Assembly (NCBI GenBank): GCA_034439735.1
Contig: JAWXAX010000090.1
Coordinates: 1 to 61,034, forward strand
Direction: 5' to 3'
Origin: Rhodothermales bacterium
GTDB taxonomy: Bacteria; Bacteroidota; Rhodothermia; Rhodothermales; JAHQVL01
Length of the DNA stretch: 61,034 bases
Shown here: positions 44,125 through 53,800 of the stretch, piece by piece
Layout of the letters: each line of letters starts with the position of its first letter
Numbering within the stretch: the stretch's first letter is position 1
The notes under the pieces: model-generated
The model's input: only the letters and a program-made list of their open reading frames with translations
Told to the model about the DNA's origin: nothing
The model's database searches: none
Program-made: the position numbers and the translations under genes

Positions 44125-44628
44125 TTACTCTTCGGCGGCGTCGTCTTTAGGGGCCGCTTCCTTTTTCGGCTTGGATTTCGGCTTCTCCTCGCCGGCCGGT
44201 TTGGCGACGCCACTCCCACGACGAGTGCGGCGGCGTCCGGCTTTGGCTGGCGCGGCATCGGACGAGGTCGCGTTATAGTCGACCAGTTCGATCACGGCCA
44301 GTTCGGCGGAGTCGCCGGCGCGCTGGCCCAGTTTGACGATCCGCGTATAGCCGCCCGGGCGGTCAACGACTTTGGCTGCGATCTCACCAAAGAGTTCCTT
44401 GACGGCTTCCTTGCTGTGGAGCGAACGGAAGGCCAGTCGGCGGCTGTGCGTCGAGTCGTCTTTAGCCCGATTGATGATCGGTTCGACGTACATCCGGAGC
44501 GCACGCGCCTTGGTGAGGGTCGTGGTGATACGCTTGTGGGTGAGCAGCGCCGTGGAAAGGGCCTGGAGGGTCGCCTTACGGTGGGAGTGCGTACGCCCGA
44601 GTTTAAAGCCTTTATTCTGGTGTCTCAT
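44125..44628 (-). CDS. rplQ: Ribosomal protein L17 with acidic/basic C-terminal extension
   Basis: Large-subunit protein near the peptide exit region. The first 118 or so residues are canonical: MRHQNKGFKLGRTHSHRKAT, LLTHKRITTTLTKARALR, RLAFRSLHSKEAVKELF, GGYTRIVKLGQRAGDSAELA. It has 167 residues against 115-130 in many bacteria; the extra 45 residues are low-complexity Lys/Arg/Ala/Glu/Pro. Such tails occur in Bacteroidota-type L17. It is the last gene of the cluster, after rpoA. Confidence 0.97.
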   Translation of the reverse strand: MRHQNKGFKLGRTHSHRKATLQALSTALLTHKRITTTLTKARALRMYVEPIINRAKDDSTHSRRLAFRSLHSKEAVKELFGEIAAKVVDRPGGYTRIVKLGQRAGDSAELAVIELVDYNATSSDAAPAKAGRRRTRRGSGVAKPAGEEKPKSKPKKEAAPKDDAAEE

Positions 44629-44726
44629 GACTTCGACTGATGGTACGGCAGCCGGCGTATCAACCGCGACTGGTCGTTAGGATCGGAGATCGTGAAGATC
44701 GAGGGATCTGCCGGCACGAGGCCCGC

Positions 44727-45701
44727 TTAATCCTGGAGATATTTGTCGACATCCATGCCGAAGTGAAGGCCGCGCTCTTCGAGCACCTGCATCAACTCCT
44801 GCAGAGACTTACGGCCGAAGTTTCGAAACTTCAGCATTTCGGGTTCGTCGCGGCGGACGAGGTCGCCGATGTTCTTGATATTGGCTGCCTTCAAGCAGTT
44901 GTGCGCCCGGACGGAAAGGTCCAGTTCGTCAACAGATTGAAGCAACAACTCGCGGATGCGCTGGACTTCGGCGTCGACCTCCTTCTCGGCCACCGTCGGC
45001 TGGGACGGCTCGTCGATCCGTAGGAAGAGCGCGATGTGATCCCGCATGATAAGGGCGGCATGATGCAGCGCCTCATCCGGAGCGATCGACCCATCGGTCG
45101 TGATTTCGAAGATCAGGCGCTCATAGTCGATCCGCTGACCCACACGGGTCGGCTTCACGGTATATTTCACATTCCGGATCGGCGTGAAGATCGAGTCGAT
45201 CGCAATGATCCCGATGGGGTCGTCGGACTGCTTGTTGTCATCCGATGCAACGTAGCCGAGGCCACGCCCCATGCGCAATTCAACGGATACTTCAGCGCCG
45301 TCGGACAGCGTGGCGATGTGGAAATCGGGGTTGAGCACCTCATAGGCGCTGGTGACCTTGCCCAAATCGCCGGCCGTCCATTCGCCGGGTCCTTTCAGCA
45401 TCAGGTGAATGTTGCTGTCGGATGTGTCGAGCGGCTTGAAGCGAACCCCTTTCAGGTTCAAGATGATATCCGAAACGTCCTCGATCACACCGGGGATCGT
45501 AGAGAACTCGTGCTGCACGCCATCAATCTTGATCGCCGTAATGGCCACGCCCTGCAGCGAGGACAGCAACACGCGACGAAGCGCATTGCCTATCGTCACC
45601 CCATACCCCCGTTCCAGCGGCTGAACGACAAAAACGCCGTAGGTTCCTGTTACTTCCTCCGGCTGAACGCCATCCGGCATCTGAATCGCGTAAGTGCTCA
45701 T
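44727..45701 (-). CDS. rpoA: RNA polymerase alpha subunit
   Basis: Alpha subunit of 324 residues. The N-terminal assembly domain has VQPLERGYGVTIGNALRRVL, LSSLQGVAITAIKIDGVQHE and VTRVGQRIDYERLIFEI-like blocks (PTRVGQRIDYERL). The C-terminal domain, which binds UP elements and activators, has SVDELDLSVRAHNCLKAANI, IKNIGDLVRRDEPEMLKFRN and FGRKSLQELMQVLEERGL. The ATG at 45701 (MSTYAIQMPDGVQPEEV) is preferred over a TTG nine bases upstream. Confidence 0.97.
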   Translation of the reverse strand: MSTYAIQMPDGVQPEEVTGTYGVFVVQPLERGYGVTIGNALRRVLLSSLQGVAITAIKIDGVQHEFSTIPGVIEDVSDIILNLKGVRFKPLDTSDSNIHLMLKGPGEWTAGDLGKVTSAYEVLNPDFHIATLSDGAEVSVELRMGRGLGYVASDDNKQSDDPIGIIAIDSIFTPIRNVKYTVKPTRVGQRIDYERLIFEITTDGSIAPDEALHHAALIMRDHIALFLRIDEPSQPTVAEKEVDAEVQRIRELLLQSVDELDLSVRAHNCLKAANIKNIGDLVRRDEPEMLKFRNFGRKSLQELMQVLEERGLHFGMDVDKYLQD

Positions 45702-45805
45702 AGTGGACAATGCTGTTCTAATGTTCGGTGACCCGACGTGGCGGGAGTCAGGGCGAGGGCGCCCTTACGCGTCAACTGGCGGGGCCCTCTTCGCTCAGCG
45801 CAAGG

Positions 45806-46408
45806 TTACTTCGAGTAGAGCTCGACGATGAGCTGCTCGCGAATATTCTCGGGAATATCCGTCCGATTCGGGAAGTCCAGGAATTTACCCTGGAGTTTCT
45901 GCCGATCCACTTCCAGCCACGGGAACGTGCGCCGGCTCCGTTTGGCGGACTCGCGAATGGATTCGACGTCCTTGCTGCGTGGGCGGATGGACACGATGTC
46001 GCCTGCGCGCAACTGGAACGACGGGATATTCACCACGCTGTCGTTGACCAGAATGTGGCAGTGCGTCACGAATTGACGGGCCTGCCGGCGCGTCATCGCG
46101 AAACCAAGGCGGAACACCGTGTTGTCCAGACGGGCCTCGAGGAACCTGAGCAGGTTCTCGCCGGTGACGCCTTTTTTGCGCGCCGCCTTCTCGAACAGGT
46201 TCCTGAACTGACGCTCCAGTAAGCCGTAGGTATGCTTGGCTTTCTGTTTCTCCTTCAGCTGAACCGAGTACTCGCTCTCTTTTGTCCGACGAGTACGTCC
46301 ATGCTGCCCCGGGGCATACGGCTTCTTTTCAAGCGACTTGCTGGGGCCAAAGAGCGGCTCACGAAAGCGCCGCGCAATCTTCTGTTTTGGGCCTCGGTAA
46401 CGGGCCAT
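45806..46408 (-). CDS. rpsD: Ribosomal protein S4, zinc-free form
   Basis: Primary 16S rRNA-binding protein, 200 residues. Family blocks: MARYRGPKQKIARRFREPLF, PYAPGQHGRTRR, QLKEKQKAKHTYGLLERQF, LEARLDNTVFRLGFAMTRRQ and the S4 RNA-binding domain through ILVNDSVVNIPSFQLRAGD. The N-terminal cysteines that bind zinc in E. coli-type S4 are absent, as in other zinc-free S4 proteins. The end matches the consensus EQLIVELYSK. Confidence 0.97.
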   Translation of the reverse strand: MARYRGPKQKIARRFREPLFGPSKSLEKKPYAPGQHGRTRRTKESEYSVQLKEKQKAKHTYGLLERQFRNLFEKAARKKGVTGENLLRFLEARLDNTVFRLGFAMTRRQARQFVTHCHILVNDSVVNIPSFQLRAGDIVSIRPRSKDVESIRESAKRSRRTFPWLEVDRQKLQGKFLDFPNRTDIPENIREQLIVELYSK

Positions 46409-46515
46409 AGGGTTATCTCCTCGTTTGTGTTAGCACACGAACAAACGTACGACAGCTCCCCGCAGGAGCAGCCGCAACCGGTACTTATACCCGAATCGGC
46501 GTTCCGCCTGACGAA

Positions 46516-46920
46516 TCAGACGCGACGCCGCTTGGGAGGCCGGCAGCCATTGTGTGGAATAGGTGTAACGTCGCGGATAGTAGCGATCTCGAGGCCAACC
46601 GCGGCCAGCGCCCGAATCGCGGACTCACGACCCGAACCCGGGCCTTTTACAAAAACTTCGACTCGACGCAACCCGAGATCGTAGGCTTCCTTCGCCGCCG
46701 TGCTGGACGCCACCTGGGCGGCATACGGCGTATTCTTACGGCTACCTTTGAAACCCATCTTCCCCGAACTGGCCCAGGAAATGGCATTGCCATACTGGTC
46801 AGTCAACGTCACCTGTACGTTGTTGAAGGTAGCCTTGATGTGAGCCTGGCCGTTGGCTTCAACCACGACCTTCTTCTTGCGTACGGCGCGCCCGGCGGCG
46901 CCTTTCTGTTTCTTGGACAT
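46516..46920 (-). CDS. rpsK: Ribosomal protein S11
   Basis: Small-subunit platform protein, 134 residues. Clear motifs: [59 protein letters not shown], and the terminal [20 protein letters not shown]. The N-terminal stretch is rich in Lys. It sits between rpsM (24 nt upstream) and rpsD. Confidence 0.98.
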   Translation of the reverse strand: MSKKQKGAAGRAVRKKKVVVEANGQAHIKATFNNVQVTLTDQYGNAISWASSGKMGFKGSRKNTPYAAQVASSTAAKEAYDLGLRRVEVFVKGPGSGRESAIRALAAVGLEIATIRDVTPIPHNGCRPPKRRRV

Positions 46921-46944
46921 AGTGCTGTTCTACAGGATGCTCTG

Positions 46945-47325
46945 TTATTTACGCGGCGCCTTCTTCTTTCCGGCCACCGTACGCTTCCGACCTTTACGCG
47001 TACGGGCGTTGGTCTTCGTCCGCTGGCCCCGCACGGGCAGTCCCTTACGGTGACGAAGCCCACGATAACACCCGATGTCCATCAATCGTTTGATGTTCAT
47101 CGACACTTCAGTCCGCAATTGCCCCTCAACCTGGTACTCGTCTTCAAGCAACTGACGAATCTGACGCGTCTGCTCCTCCGTCCAGGCGTTCGGACGCGAG
47201 TTCCGATCAAGCCCGACGCGCTCGAGAATCTCAATCGCACGGGAACGACCGATCCCAAAGATGGAAGTCAGAGCGACCTCGCCGCGCTTGTCGTTCGGTA
47301 CGTCAACTCCAGAAATACGTGGCAT
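46945..47325 (-). CDS. rpsM: Ribosomal protein S13
   Basis: Small-subunit head protein that contacts the large subunit and tRNA, 126 residues. Motifs: [80 protein letters not shown]. The helix-two-turn-helix and the basic tail are complete. It is the first gene after rpmJ in the alpha part of the cluster. Confidence 0.98.
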   Translation of the reverse strand: MPRISGVDVPNDKRGEVALTSIFGIGRSRAIEILERVGLDRNSRPNAWTEEQTRQIRQLLEDEYQVEGQLRTEVSMNIKRLMDIGCYRGLRHRKGLPVRGQRTKTNARTRKGRKRTVAGKKKAPRK

Positions 47326-47361
47326 ATCTTACCGGCTCAAATACGCATTGTGCAGGGGGCA

Positions 47362-47478
47362 TCAGCCCTGGCGCTGCTTATGCTTCGGGTTCTTCTTGTT
47401 GATGATGTAAATGCGCCCCTTGCGGCGGACGATCTTGTCGTCCGCGCTACGCTTCTTGACACTGGCTTGAACTTTCAT
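47362..47478 (-). CDS. rpmJ: Ribosomal protein L36, cysteine-free
   Basis: A 38-residue protein: it begins [20 protein letters not shown] and ends [12 protein letters not shown]. The flanks MKV.ASVKK and KIVRRKG are those of bacterial L36. The cysteines and histidine of the zinc ribbon (consensus ASVKKICRNCK and ICSNP) are replaced: there is no Cys at all, so this is a zinc-free form. It lies at its standard place between infA and rpsM. The ATG at 47478 has no clear SD sequence. Confidence 0.95.
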   Translation of the reverse strand: MKVQASVKKRSADDKIVRRKGRIYIINKKNPKHKQRQG

Positions 47479-47588
47479 GGGACACCTGGTACAGGTTAAC
47501 AGCAAGTATGACTTTTTCCGCAGACACGCCTAAACGAGCACGCCGGCAAAAAGTTCTCTCAAACGTCGTCCAGCCCTCTCGCTTCCGC

Positions 47589-47807
47589 CTACTTATAGCG
47601 GTAAACAATGCGTCCTTTCGACAGATCGTAGGGAGACAACTCAATCTTCACACGATCACCGGGTAAAATCTTGATGAAGTGCATCCGCATCTTGCCCGAA
47701 AGCAACCCCAGGATCTCGTGCCCGTTTTCAAGGCGCACGCGAAACTGCGCGTTCGGGAGAGCATCAATCACTTCTCCGTCCTGTTCTATGGCGTTTTGTT
47801 TAGCCAT
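47589..47807 (-). CDS. infA: Translation initiation factor IF-1
   Basis: A 72-residue single S1/OB-fold domain that binds the ribosomal A site during initiation. The sequence has [60 protein letters not shown] and VYRYK, all at consensus positions. Its ATG overlaps the map stop codon by 8 nt, so it is coupled to methionine aminopeptidase. A 110-nt gap separates it from rpmJ. Confidence 0.98.
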   Translation of the reverse strand: MAKQNAIEQDGEVIDALPNAQFRVRLENGHEILGLLSGKMRMHFIKILPGDRVKIELSPYDLSKGRIVYRYK

Positions 47808-48612
47808 TGGTAAGTTCGATGGTGTATGGGGCCTCGATTAAAGCCTCGATATAGGAAAACGTACTCAATACCTCGGCTTCCCCCCGCCGGACGAACACCA
47901 TGTGCTCGTAGTGCGCGGAAGGCGATGCGTCGATCGTTACAACCGTCCACCCGTCTTCCCGCGTCGTCACTTCGTACGTCCCGGCATTGATCATCGGCTC
48001 GATGCAGAGGGTCATGCCCTCCTTCAACTTCCGACCCGTGCCCCGACGCCCGTAATTCGGCACTTGCGGATCTTCGTGAAGGCTCCGGCCGATGCCGTGC
48101 CCCACAAGATCCCGCACGACGCCGTACCCGTGCGACTCACAATGCGCCTGTATGGCGCCCGATATATCCCCGATTCGATGACCAACCGTCGATGCCTCAA
48201 TCCCCAGATTGAGCGCCTCGTACGTGACACGGCACAACTGCACCTTGTCGGCCGTCAATTCGCCTACGGCAAAGGTGTAGGCGCTATCGCCATAAAAACC
48301 GTTTAACCGCACGCCGCAATCCACCGTTACGAGGTCCCCTTCCTGCAACGCGTATCCGCCGGGGATACCATGCACCACCTCCTCGTTCACGGAGATACAA
48401 AGCGTGGCGGGAAACGTCCTAGGGCCCACTTTATACCCCTTGAATCCCGGCGTGCCGCCATGGCCAGCGATAAACGCCTCGGCCACCGCATCCAGCGCAC
48501 CCGTCGTTATACCCGGGCGAATATGCCCGGCCACTTCCGCCAGGGTCTTGCTCACCAGCGTAGCGCTCGCTCGCAGAGACTGCACTTCCTGTATGTTCTT
48601 TAAATAAACCAT
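47800..48612 (-). CDS. map: Methionine aminopeptidase type I
   Basis: Removes the initiator methionine after deformylation, 270 residues. The pita-bread fold has metal ligands in [20 protein letters not shown] (two Asp), [18 protein letters not shown] (His) and [11 protein letters not shown] (Glu), with a final Glu near the end. The substrate-side His is in [11 protein letters not shown]. Its place between secY and infA is common. The start ATG lies 17 nt after the end of secY. Together with def (7 kb away), both N-terminal processing enzymes are encoded in this window. Confidence 0.96.
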   Translation of the reverse strand: MVYLKNIQEVQSLRASATLVSKTLAEVAGHIRPGITTGALDAVAEAFIAGHGGTPGFKGYKVGPRTFPATLCISVNEEVVHGIPGGYALQEGDLVTVDCGVRLNGFYGDSAYTFAVGELTADKVQLCRVTYEALNLGIEASTVGHRIGDISGAIQAHCESHGYGVVRDLVGHGIGRSLHEDPQVPNYGRRGTGRKLKEGMTLCIEPMINAGTYEVTTREDGWTVVTIDASPSAHYEHMVFVRRGEAEVLSTFSYIEALIEAPYTIELTNG

Positions 48613-48629
48613 TGGATCTTGAAGGCGCG

Positions 48630-49946
48630 CTATCGGGCACGCCCACGGACGCGGCCTGACTTCAGGAAGCCGTCGTAATGGCGCATGAGCAAATGGCTCT
48701 CGATCTGCTGCAGCGTATCGAGTGTAACTTGCACGAGAATGAGCAGACTCGTTCCGCCAAAGAACAACGCAAACTGCTGGGTGACCCCCGCTTGCATCGC
48801 AATCGCCGGCAAAATAGCCACGAGCCCCAGGAAAACGGCCCCGGGAAAGGTGATACGGGTGAGAATGTTATCGATGAACTCGCTTGTCTGCTTGCCAGGA
48901 CGAATACCCGGCACAAAGCCGCCCTGCCGCTTCATCGTATCCGACATCTCTTTCGGGTTCACGGCGATGGCCGTGTAGAAGTAGGTAAAGAATACGCAGA
49001 TCAGGAAAAATACAAACGAATAGCTGGCGCTGGAGATATCGCTAAACCACCCCCCGAACTGCTGCATGAACGGACTGTTCGGGAAGAACTGCGCGATGGT
49101 CGCCGGCACGAACATGATGGACTGCGCGAAGATGATCGGCATGACGCCCGCCGCGTTGATGCGAATCGGGAGGTATTGTGTCGTACCGCCATATACCTTC
49201 CGCCCCACGACGCGTTTGGCGTACTGCACCGGCACTCGGCGCGTCCCCTGCGAGATCAAGATTACGAAGGCGATCACCAACACCAGCACGGCGATCTCGA
49301 TCAGGAAGACGAAGAAGTTGGGCGCCAGATCGAATTCGTTGTACAACGCTTGGGGTAGGAAAGCGATGATGCCGACCATGATGATCAACGAAATCCCATT
49401 GCCGATGCCTGACTCGGTGATCCGTTCACCCAGCCACATGACGAACATGGTGCCGGCCGTAAGCACCATCACTGTGCTCAGCATAAACATGGTCGGGCCG
49501 GCCACAATCGCCTGCCCTGTCGCGCCATACCGAAGGTTGATCACGTAGCCGACCGCCTGGATCGCCGTGATCACAATTGTGGCGTAGCGGGTATACTGGG
49601 TGATTTTCCTTCGCCCCTCCTCCCCCTCGCGCTGCATCTTCTGGATGGCCGGCGAGACCGCGCCAAGCAGCTGGAAGATGATCGACGCCGTGATATACGG
49701 CATGATGCCGAGGGCAAAGATGCCGGCCGCGCTAAACGCGCCCCCCACAAACAGGTCGAGGAAGCCGAACAGGTTGTTCGCGCTATTCTGTTCGTTTACG
49801 ACGGCCAGGATGCTCGCGTCGACACCGGGCAAGGTTACCTGAGCGCCGAGGCGATACACCAGGAGCAGCGTGATGGTGTAGATGATCCGCTTACGCAGCT
49901 CTTCTACCTTCCAAATGTTACGGATACTATCGGCAAATCCAGCCAT
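48630..49946 (-). CDS. secY: Preprotein translocase subunit SecY
   Basis: Channel subunit of the Sec translocon in the inner membrane, 438 residues with ten membrane segments. Motifs: FADSIRNIWKVEELRKRIIY, TLLLVYRLGAQVTLPGVDAS (TM1), VGGAFSAAGIFALGIMPYIT, TRYATIVITAIQAVGYV, GNGISLIIMVGIIAFLPQAL, and the cytosolic loop QGTRRVPVQYAKRVVGRKVY. The Arg residues of the C-terminal cytoplasmic loops (MKRQGGFVPGIRPGKQTSEF) are conserved. It follows rplO and precedes map. Confidence 0.98.
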   Translation of the reverse strand: MAGFADSIRNIWKVEELRKRIIYTITLLLVYRLGAQVTLPGVDASILAVVNEQNSANNLFGFLDLFVGGAFSAAGIFALGIMPYITASIIFQLLGAVSPAIQKMQREGEEGRRKITQYTRYATIVITAIQAVGYVINLRYGATGQAIVAGPTMFMLSTVMVLTAGTMFVMWLGERITESGIGNGISLIIMVGIIAFLPQALYNEFDLAPNFFVFLIEIAVLVLVIAFVILISQGTRRVPVQYAKRVVGRKVYGGTTQYLPIRINAAGVMPIIFAQSIMFVPATIAQFFPNSPFMQQFGGWFSDISSASYSFVFFLICVFFTYFYTAIAVNPKEMSDTMKRQGGFVPGIRPGKQTSEFIDNILTRITFPGAVFLGLVAILPAIAMQAGVTQQFALFFGGTSLLILVQVTLDTLQQIESHLLMRHYDGFLKSGRVRGRAR

Positions 49947-49996
49947 AACGCGTGCTTATTAAAATACGTCCGCCCATCAGGGAGCGGAGGGAGTGG

Positions 49997-50458
49997 CTAC
50001 TTGATGACTGTTGCCGTACCGCCGGCGCCTTCGATTTTCGCACGCGCCGAGGCGCTGTACGCATGTGCCTGGAACTGCAGGGCGCCACCGGGCTCACCGC
50101 CGCCCAGAATCTTGATGCGTTCGTTCTTGCGAACGAGGCCGATCGTCGCGAGCACCTCGGGGGTGATCGGCTGCGAGGCGTCGCACAGCCCGGACTCCAC
50201 AAGCTTCGTTATCCGCTCCAGGTTCACGCCGCGATACTCGACGCGGAAACGATTCTTGAAACCGAACTTTGGAATACGACGCTGAAGGGGCATCTGGCCG
50301 CCTTCAAAGTGCACCGGAATGCTAGAGCCGGCACGGCTCTTCTGGCCCTTGTCGCCCCGCGTAGAGCTATGACCACCGTAGCCCGAGCCCACGCCGCGTG
50401 CAATGCGCTTCTCCTTTTTCGTAGCCCCTTTCGCGGGCTTCAGATTGCTCAGATCCAT
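49997..50458 (-). CDS. rplO: Ribosomal protein L15
   Basis: Large-subunit assembly protein, 153 residues. Signature: MDLSNLKPAKGATKKEKRIA, GVGSGYGGHSSTRGDKGQKS, FEGGQMPLQRRIPKFGFKN and a C-terminal KILGGGEPGGALQFQAHAYS. The glycine-rich N-terminal extension that enters the rRNA is complete. Only one base separates it from rpmD upstream. Confidence 0.98.
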   Translation of the reverse strand: MDLSNLKPAKGATKKEKRIARGVGSGYGGHSSTRGDKGQKSRAGSSIPVHFEGGQMPLQRRIPKFGFKNRFRVEYRGVNLERITKLVESGLCDASQPITPEVLATIGLVRKNERIKILGGGEPGGALQFQAHAYSASARAKIEGAGGTATVIK

Positions 50459-50459
50459 G

Positions 50460-50642
50460 TTACTTGCTCTCTTCGATGGTGACCAGGTGATGCACTTTCA
50501 CCAGCATGCCGCGGAGCTGAGGGGTGTCCTGGTGCTCGACGGTCTGGTGCATGCGGCGCAACCCGAGCGCTTCCATATTGCGCTTCTGGTTTTTCGTCTG
50601 ACGGATCAGGCTCCGCGTCTGCGTAATTTTTATCGTACCCAT
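50460..50642 (-). CDS. rpmD: Ribosomal protein L30
   Basis: A 60-residue large-subunit protein, the small bacterial form. It reads MGTIKITQTRSLIRQTKNQK, then LGLRRMHQTVEHQDTPQLRG, MLVKVHHLVTIEES, matching the ferredoxin-like L30 fold. The ATG at 50642 gives the canonical start. It sits in its standard place between rpsE and rplO. Confidence 0.96.
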   Translation of the reverse strand: MGTIKITQTRSLIRQTKNQKRNMEALGLRRMHQTVEHQDTPQLRGMLVKVHHLVTIEESK

Positions 50643-50748
50643 GGTAAATCCAGTATGCGAGATCGTTCTGTGTTGGCGCACGCAAGACCGCCCCTCGGGA
50701 GCCCGAACAGGGCAGACACAACAGGGCAGACACGACAGGGCGCGCGTG

Positions 50749-51279
50749 TTACCCTTCGAACACCTTGCGAAGTGGGATGCCTCGACGATGCGCCACTTCG
50801 ATCGGATCTTCGATAGTCGTGAGCGCATCCAGCGTGGCAGCCACCTGGTTGTGCGGATTGCTCGAGCCGAGCGACTTCGACAAGATGTCCTTGATACCCG
50901 CACATTCCAGCACGGCGCGTACGCCGCCGCCCGCCTTCACGCCCGTACCGGGTGCCGCCGGCCGTAGCAATACCCGCCCGGCGCCCTGCGTCCCTGTGAC
51001 AGGGTGCGGGATCGTACCCTTCCGGATCGGCACCGACACCACGTTCTTCTTGGCGTCCTCCGTCCCCTTCGCTATCGCGCTGGCGACTTCGTTGGCCTTG
51101 CCCAGCCCGGCGCCGACGAGGCCGTTGCCGTCTCCCACCACCACCACGGCGTTGAAGGAGAAGCGGCGACCGCCCTTAACGACTTTCGCTACGCGATTCA
51201 CCGAAACAAGGCGCTCCATCCATTCCTTCTGCGGAGCGCTGGGCTTTTCCCGGTCGCGACGATTTCTTTCTTTTGCCAT
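50749..51279 (-). CDS. rpsE: Ribosomal protein S5
   Basis: Small-subunit decoding-fidelity protein, 176 residues. Motifs: [78 protein letters not shown] and [20 protein letters not shown]. The double-stranded-RNA-binding-like N-terminal domain and C-terminal domain are both complete. Confidence 0.98.
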   Translation of the reverse strand: MAKERNRRDREKPSAPQKEWMERLVSVNRVAKVVKGGRRFSFNAVVVVGDGNGLVGAGLGKANEVASAIAKGTEDAKKNVVSVPIRKGTIPHPVTGTQGAGRVLLRPAAPGTGVKAGGGVRAVLECAGIKDILSKSLGSSNPHNQVAATLDALTTIEDPIEVAHRRGIPLRKVFEG

Positions 51280-51330
51280 GTGCGTTCGATATAAAACCCG
51301 GTCGGTGCGGTAGCGCCCGACCGATCAACG

Positions 51331-51684
51331 TTAAAACTGGAGCCCGCCTTCTCGCGCGCCTTCAGCCAGCGCTTTGACGCGTCCGTGATACTTGTATCCG
51401 TTACGGTCGAATACGACCACCGCAATGCCGGCTGCCTTCGCTCGCTCGGCCAGGGCCTGCCCGACCCGCTTGCTCGCTTCAACCGGCTTACCGGCCGCAT
51501 CATCCATCGCAAAGGTCGACGCCGACGCCAGGGTGTTCCCGGCTAGATCGTCGATCAACTGCGCGTAAATGTGGCGATTTGATCGGTAGACGCTGAGACG
51601 CGGCCGCTCACTGGTGCCCGAAAGCTTCTTGCGGATGCGAAGCCGGATCCGCGCCCGGCGCCTGTTCTTATTGGAATTTTGCAT
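51331..51684 (-). CDS. rplR: Ribosomal protein L18
   Basis: 5S rRNA-binding protein of the central protuberance, 117 residues. Motifs: [54 protein letters not shown] and the C-terminal [28 protein letters not shown]. All elements are at family positions. Confidence 0.98.
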   Translation of the reverse strand: MQNSNKNRRRARIRLRIRKKLSGTSERPRLSVYRSNRHIYAQLIDDLAGNTLASASTFAMDDAAGKPVEASKRVGQALAERAKAAGIAVVVFDRNGYKYHGRVKALAEGAREGGLQF

Positions 51685-51753
51685 GTCTGTGTTGCTCTAT
51701 AGCCAGAAGATTCCGACCCTCCGGCCCGATGGAACAAAGAGGACATCCGCCGA

Positions 51754-52308
51754 CTATCGAGCGGCGGTCTTGCCGGCTTTACGCCGCACATGTTCGTCGA
51801 TATACCGAACCCCCTTGCCTTTATAGGGCTCCGGCGGTTTCAGATTCCGGATCTTGGCGGCCACCTGGCCCACCATCTGCTTGTCGATCCCTTCGATGAT
51901 GATGATCGGATTCTTGCCGCGCTTCGTGTCCACGTCCAGGGCCACGCCGCGCGGGGGCAAGAAGTAGATCGGGTGGGAGTACCCGAGCGCCAGCTCGAGA
52001 ACACCATTGTTCACCACGGCGCGAAATCCGATGCCGATCACCTCGAGTTCCTTCTTGAAACCCGTGGAGACACCGGTCACCATATTATGGATCAGCGCCC
52101 GGTAAAGGCCGTGCATGGCACGGTGGCGCTTCTGCTCCGTCGGCCGCTTGACCAGAAGCTCTTTATCCTCTTGTTCGAGGGTGATATCGGGATCAACCTG
52201 CAAAGACAGCTCGCCTTTGGGCCCCTTTACCGTCAGCAGGTTGTTCGAGGCCACGTTGATCGTAACCCCGTTGCTCAAGCCTATCGGCAGCTTTCCAACA
52301 CGAGACAT
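51754..52308 (-). CDS. rplF: Ribosomal protein L6
   Basis: Large-subunit protein near the sarcin-ricin loop, 184 residues. It begins MSRVGKLPIGLSNGVTINVA and has VKGPKGELSLQVD, TEQKRHRAMHGLYRALIHNM, VTGVSTGFKKELEVIGIGFR and the terminal blocks PPEPYKGKGVRYIDEHVRRK, AGKTAAR. The duplicated fold is complete. Confidence 0.98.
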   Translation of the reverse strand: MSRVGKLPIGLSNGVTINVASNNLLTVKGPKGELSLQVDPDITLEQEDKELLVKRPTEQKRHRAMHGLYRALIHNMVTGVSTGFKKELEVIGIGFRAVVNNGVLELALGYSHPIYFLPPRGVALDVDTKRGKNPIIIIEGIDKQMVGQVAAKIRNLKPPEPYKGKGVRYIDEHVRRKAGKTAAR

Positions 52309-52374
52309 CGCGTACCCTGACTAAGATCTAAGTGAGTCGCGGCGGCCGGCTCAGGCCACGCGCCATACAGCTGA

Positions 52375-52776
52375 TTAATACACGAAGGCCAGCACTTCGC
52401 CGCCCACATTGATGCGACGCGCTTCCTTGTCGCTCATCACCCCTCTCGACGTGGAGAGAATGGCGATACCCAGCCCGTTCTTCACGCGCGGTAGTTCATC
52501 CGAACCAACGTACTTCCTGAGCCCCGGCTTGGAGATACGCGTGAGCGTGTGAATCGCCGGCCGCCCCTTCTGGTCGTACTTGAGGTAAATCCGGATCAAC
52601 CCCTGCTTGCCGTCATCGACATCCAGGTAGCTCTTGACGAAACCCTTCTCCACCAGAATCTGCGTCATGGCGCGCTTCAGCTTTGAGGCCGGCACATCGA
52701 CATGGCGGTGACGAGCCTGATGCGCGTTGCGCACTCGGGTGAGGTAATCCGCAACGGGATCGGTAATACCACTCAT
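52375..52776 (-). CDS. rpsH: Ribosomal protein S8
   Basis: Small-subunit rRNA-binding protein, 133 residues, and in other bacteria the translational repressor of the spc operon. Motifs: [94 protein letters not shown]. Whether it still represses this cluster is not shown by the sequence. Confidence 0.98.
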   Translation of the reverse strand: MSGITDPVADYLTRVRNAHQARHRHVDVPASKLKRAMTQILVEKGFVKSYLDVDDGKQGLIRIYLKYDQKGRPAIHTLTRISKPGLRKYVGSDELPRVKNGLGIAILSTSRGVMSDKEARRINVGGEVLAFVY

Positions 52777-52843
52777 AACATGCTCTTATTTTCGGGCCGT
52801 TTCGCCTCTCCGGCGACGCGCTCGAGTGATCGTAAACGATGGA

Positions 52844-53113
52844 TTACCAGCTCGATTTCCGAATACCAGGAATCTTGCCTGCAAGCGCCATCTGCCTGAA
52901 AATGATACGCGACACACCGAACTTACGGATGTAGCCGCGGGTGCGCCCGGTGAGTGCGCACCGGTTCTTGAGCCGCACAGGGCTCGCATTACGGGGCAGC
53001 TTCTGCAACCCTTCGTAATCGCCAGCCGCCTTTAAGCGCTTGCGCTTTTCGGCGTATTTGGTGACAGCTGCGCGTTTTTTGCGCTCCCGGGCCATCCAGC
53101 TTTTCTTCGCCAT
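52844..53113 (-). CDS. rpsN: Ribosomal protein S14, zinc-free long form
   Basis: Small-subunit head protein, 89 residues. It reads [89 protein letters not shown]. The long form carries no CxxC pairs, unlike the short 61-residue zinc form. It lies between rplE and rpsH, the usual site. Confidence 0.98.
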   Translation of the reverse strand: MAKKSWMARERKKRAAVTKYAEKRKRLKAAGDYEGLQKLPRNASPVRLKNRCALTGRTRGYIRKFGVSRIIFRQMALAGKIPGIRKSSW

Positions 53114-53155
53114 AATCGGACTCTGCGATTCGGTTTATACCTAGGTGTGTGCGGT

Positions 53156-53728
53156 TCAGACCGCAACAACGGCTTCTTCACGACGCACGAACGGCATGCC
53201 CAGCGCTTTCAACAACGCCATAGCCTCTTCGTCCGTGTTCGCGGACGTCACAAATGTGATGTCCAGCCCCGTGATCTTATCAATCTTATCGACGTTGATC
53301 TCCGGGAAAATGATCTGCTCCTTCACGCCAAGCGTGTAGTTGCCCCGGCCATCAAAGCTACGATCGGAAACGCCGCGGAAGTCGCGCACGCGCGGCAATG
53401 CCAGCGTCACCAGGCGATCGTAGAACTCCCACATGTGGTCGCCACGCAGCGTCACATGGACACCAACAGGCATCCCTTCGCGCAATTTGAAGTTCGAAAT
53501 GCTTTTCCGGGCCTTCGCGACGACGGGTTGCTGGCCCGTGATGATGCGCAACTCCTGGACCGCGTCGTCGAGAATCTTCTTGTTGCCTGTGGCTTCCCCG
53601 ATGCCCTTGTTCACGCTGATTTTCAGCAGGCGGGGATTCTGCATCGCACTGCTGTAACCGAACTGCTTCTGCAGTTCGGGGGCGATCTTTTCCTGGTACA
53701 GTTGCTTGAGTCTCGGTGTGTACGCCAT
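53156..53728 (-). CDS. rplE: Ribosomal protein L5
   Basis: 5S rRNA-binding protein, 190 residues from the ATG at 53728. Motifs: [120 protein letters not shown]. An in-frame start 18 nt upstream adds six residues without family similarity. Confidence 0.98.
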   Translation of the reverse strand: MAYTPRLKQLYQEKIAPELQKQFGYSSAMQNPRLLKISVNKGIGEATGNKKILDDAVQELRIITGQQPVVAKARKSISNFKLREGMPVGVHVTLRGDHMWEFYDRLVTLALPRVRDFRGVSDRSFDGRGNYTLGVKEQIIFPEINVDKIDKITGLDITFVTSANTDEEAMALLKALGMPFVRREEAVVAV

Positions 53729-53800
53729 GGTTGTTCTTACACTCAACAGGTCTATCAGGCAGCGAATCAGGCCGGCATGCAGCCCGCACCGTCGCCGGGA

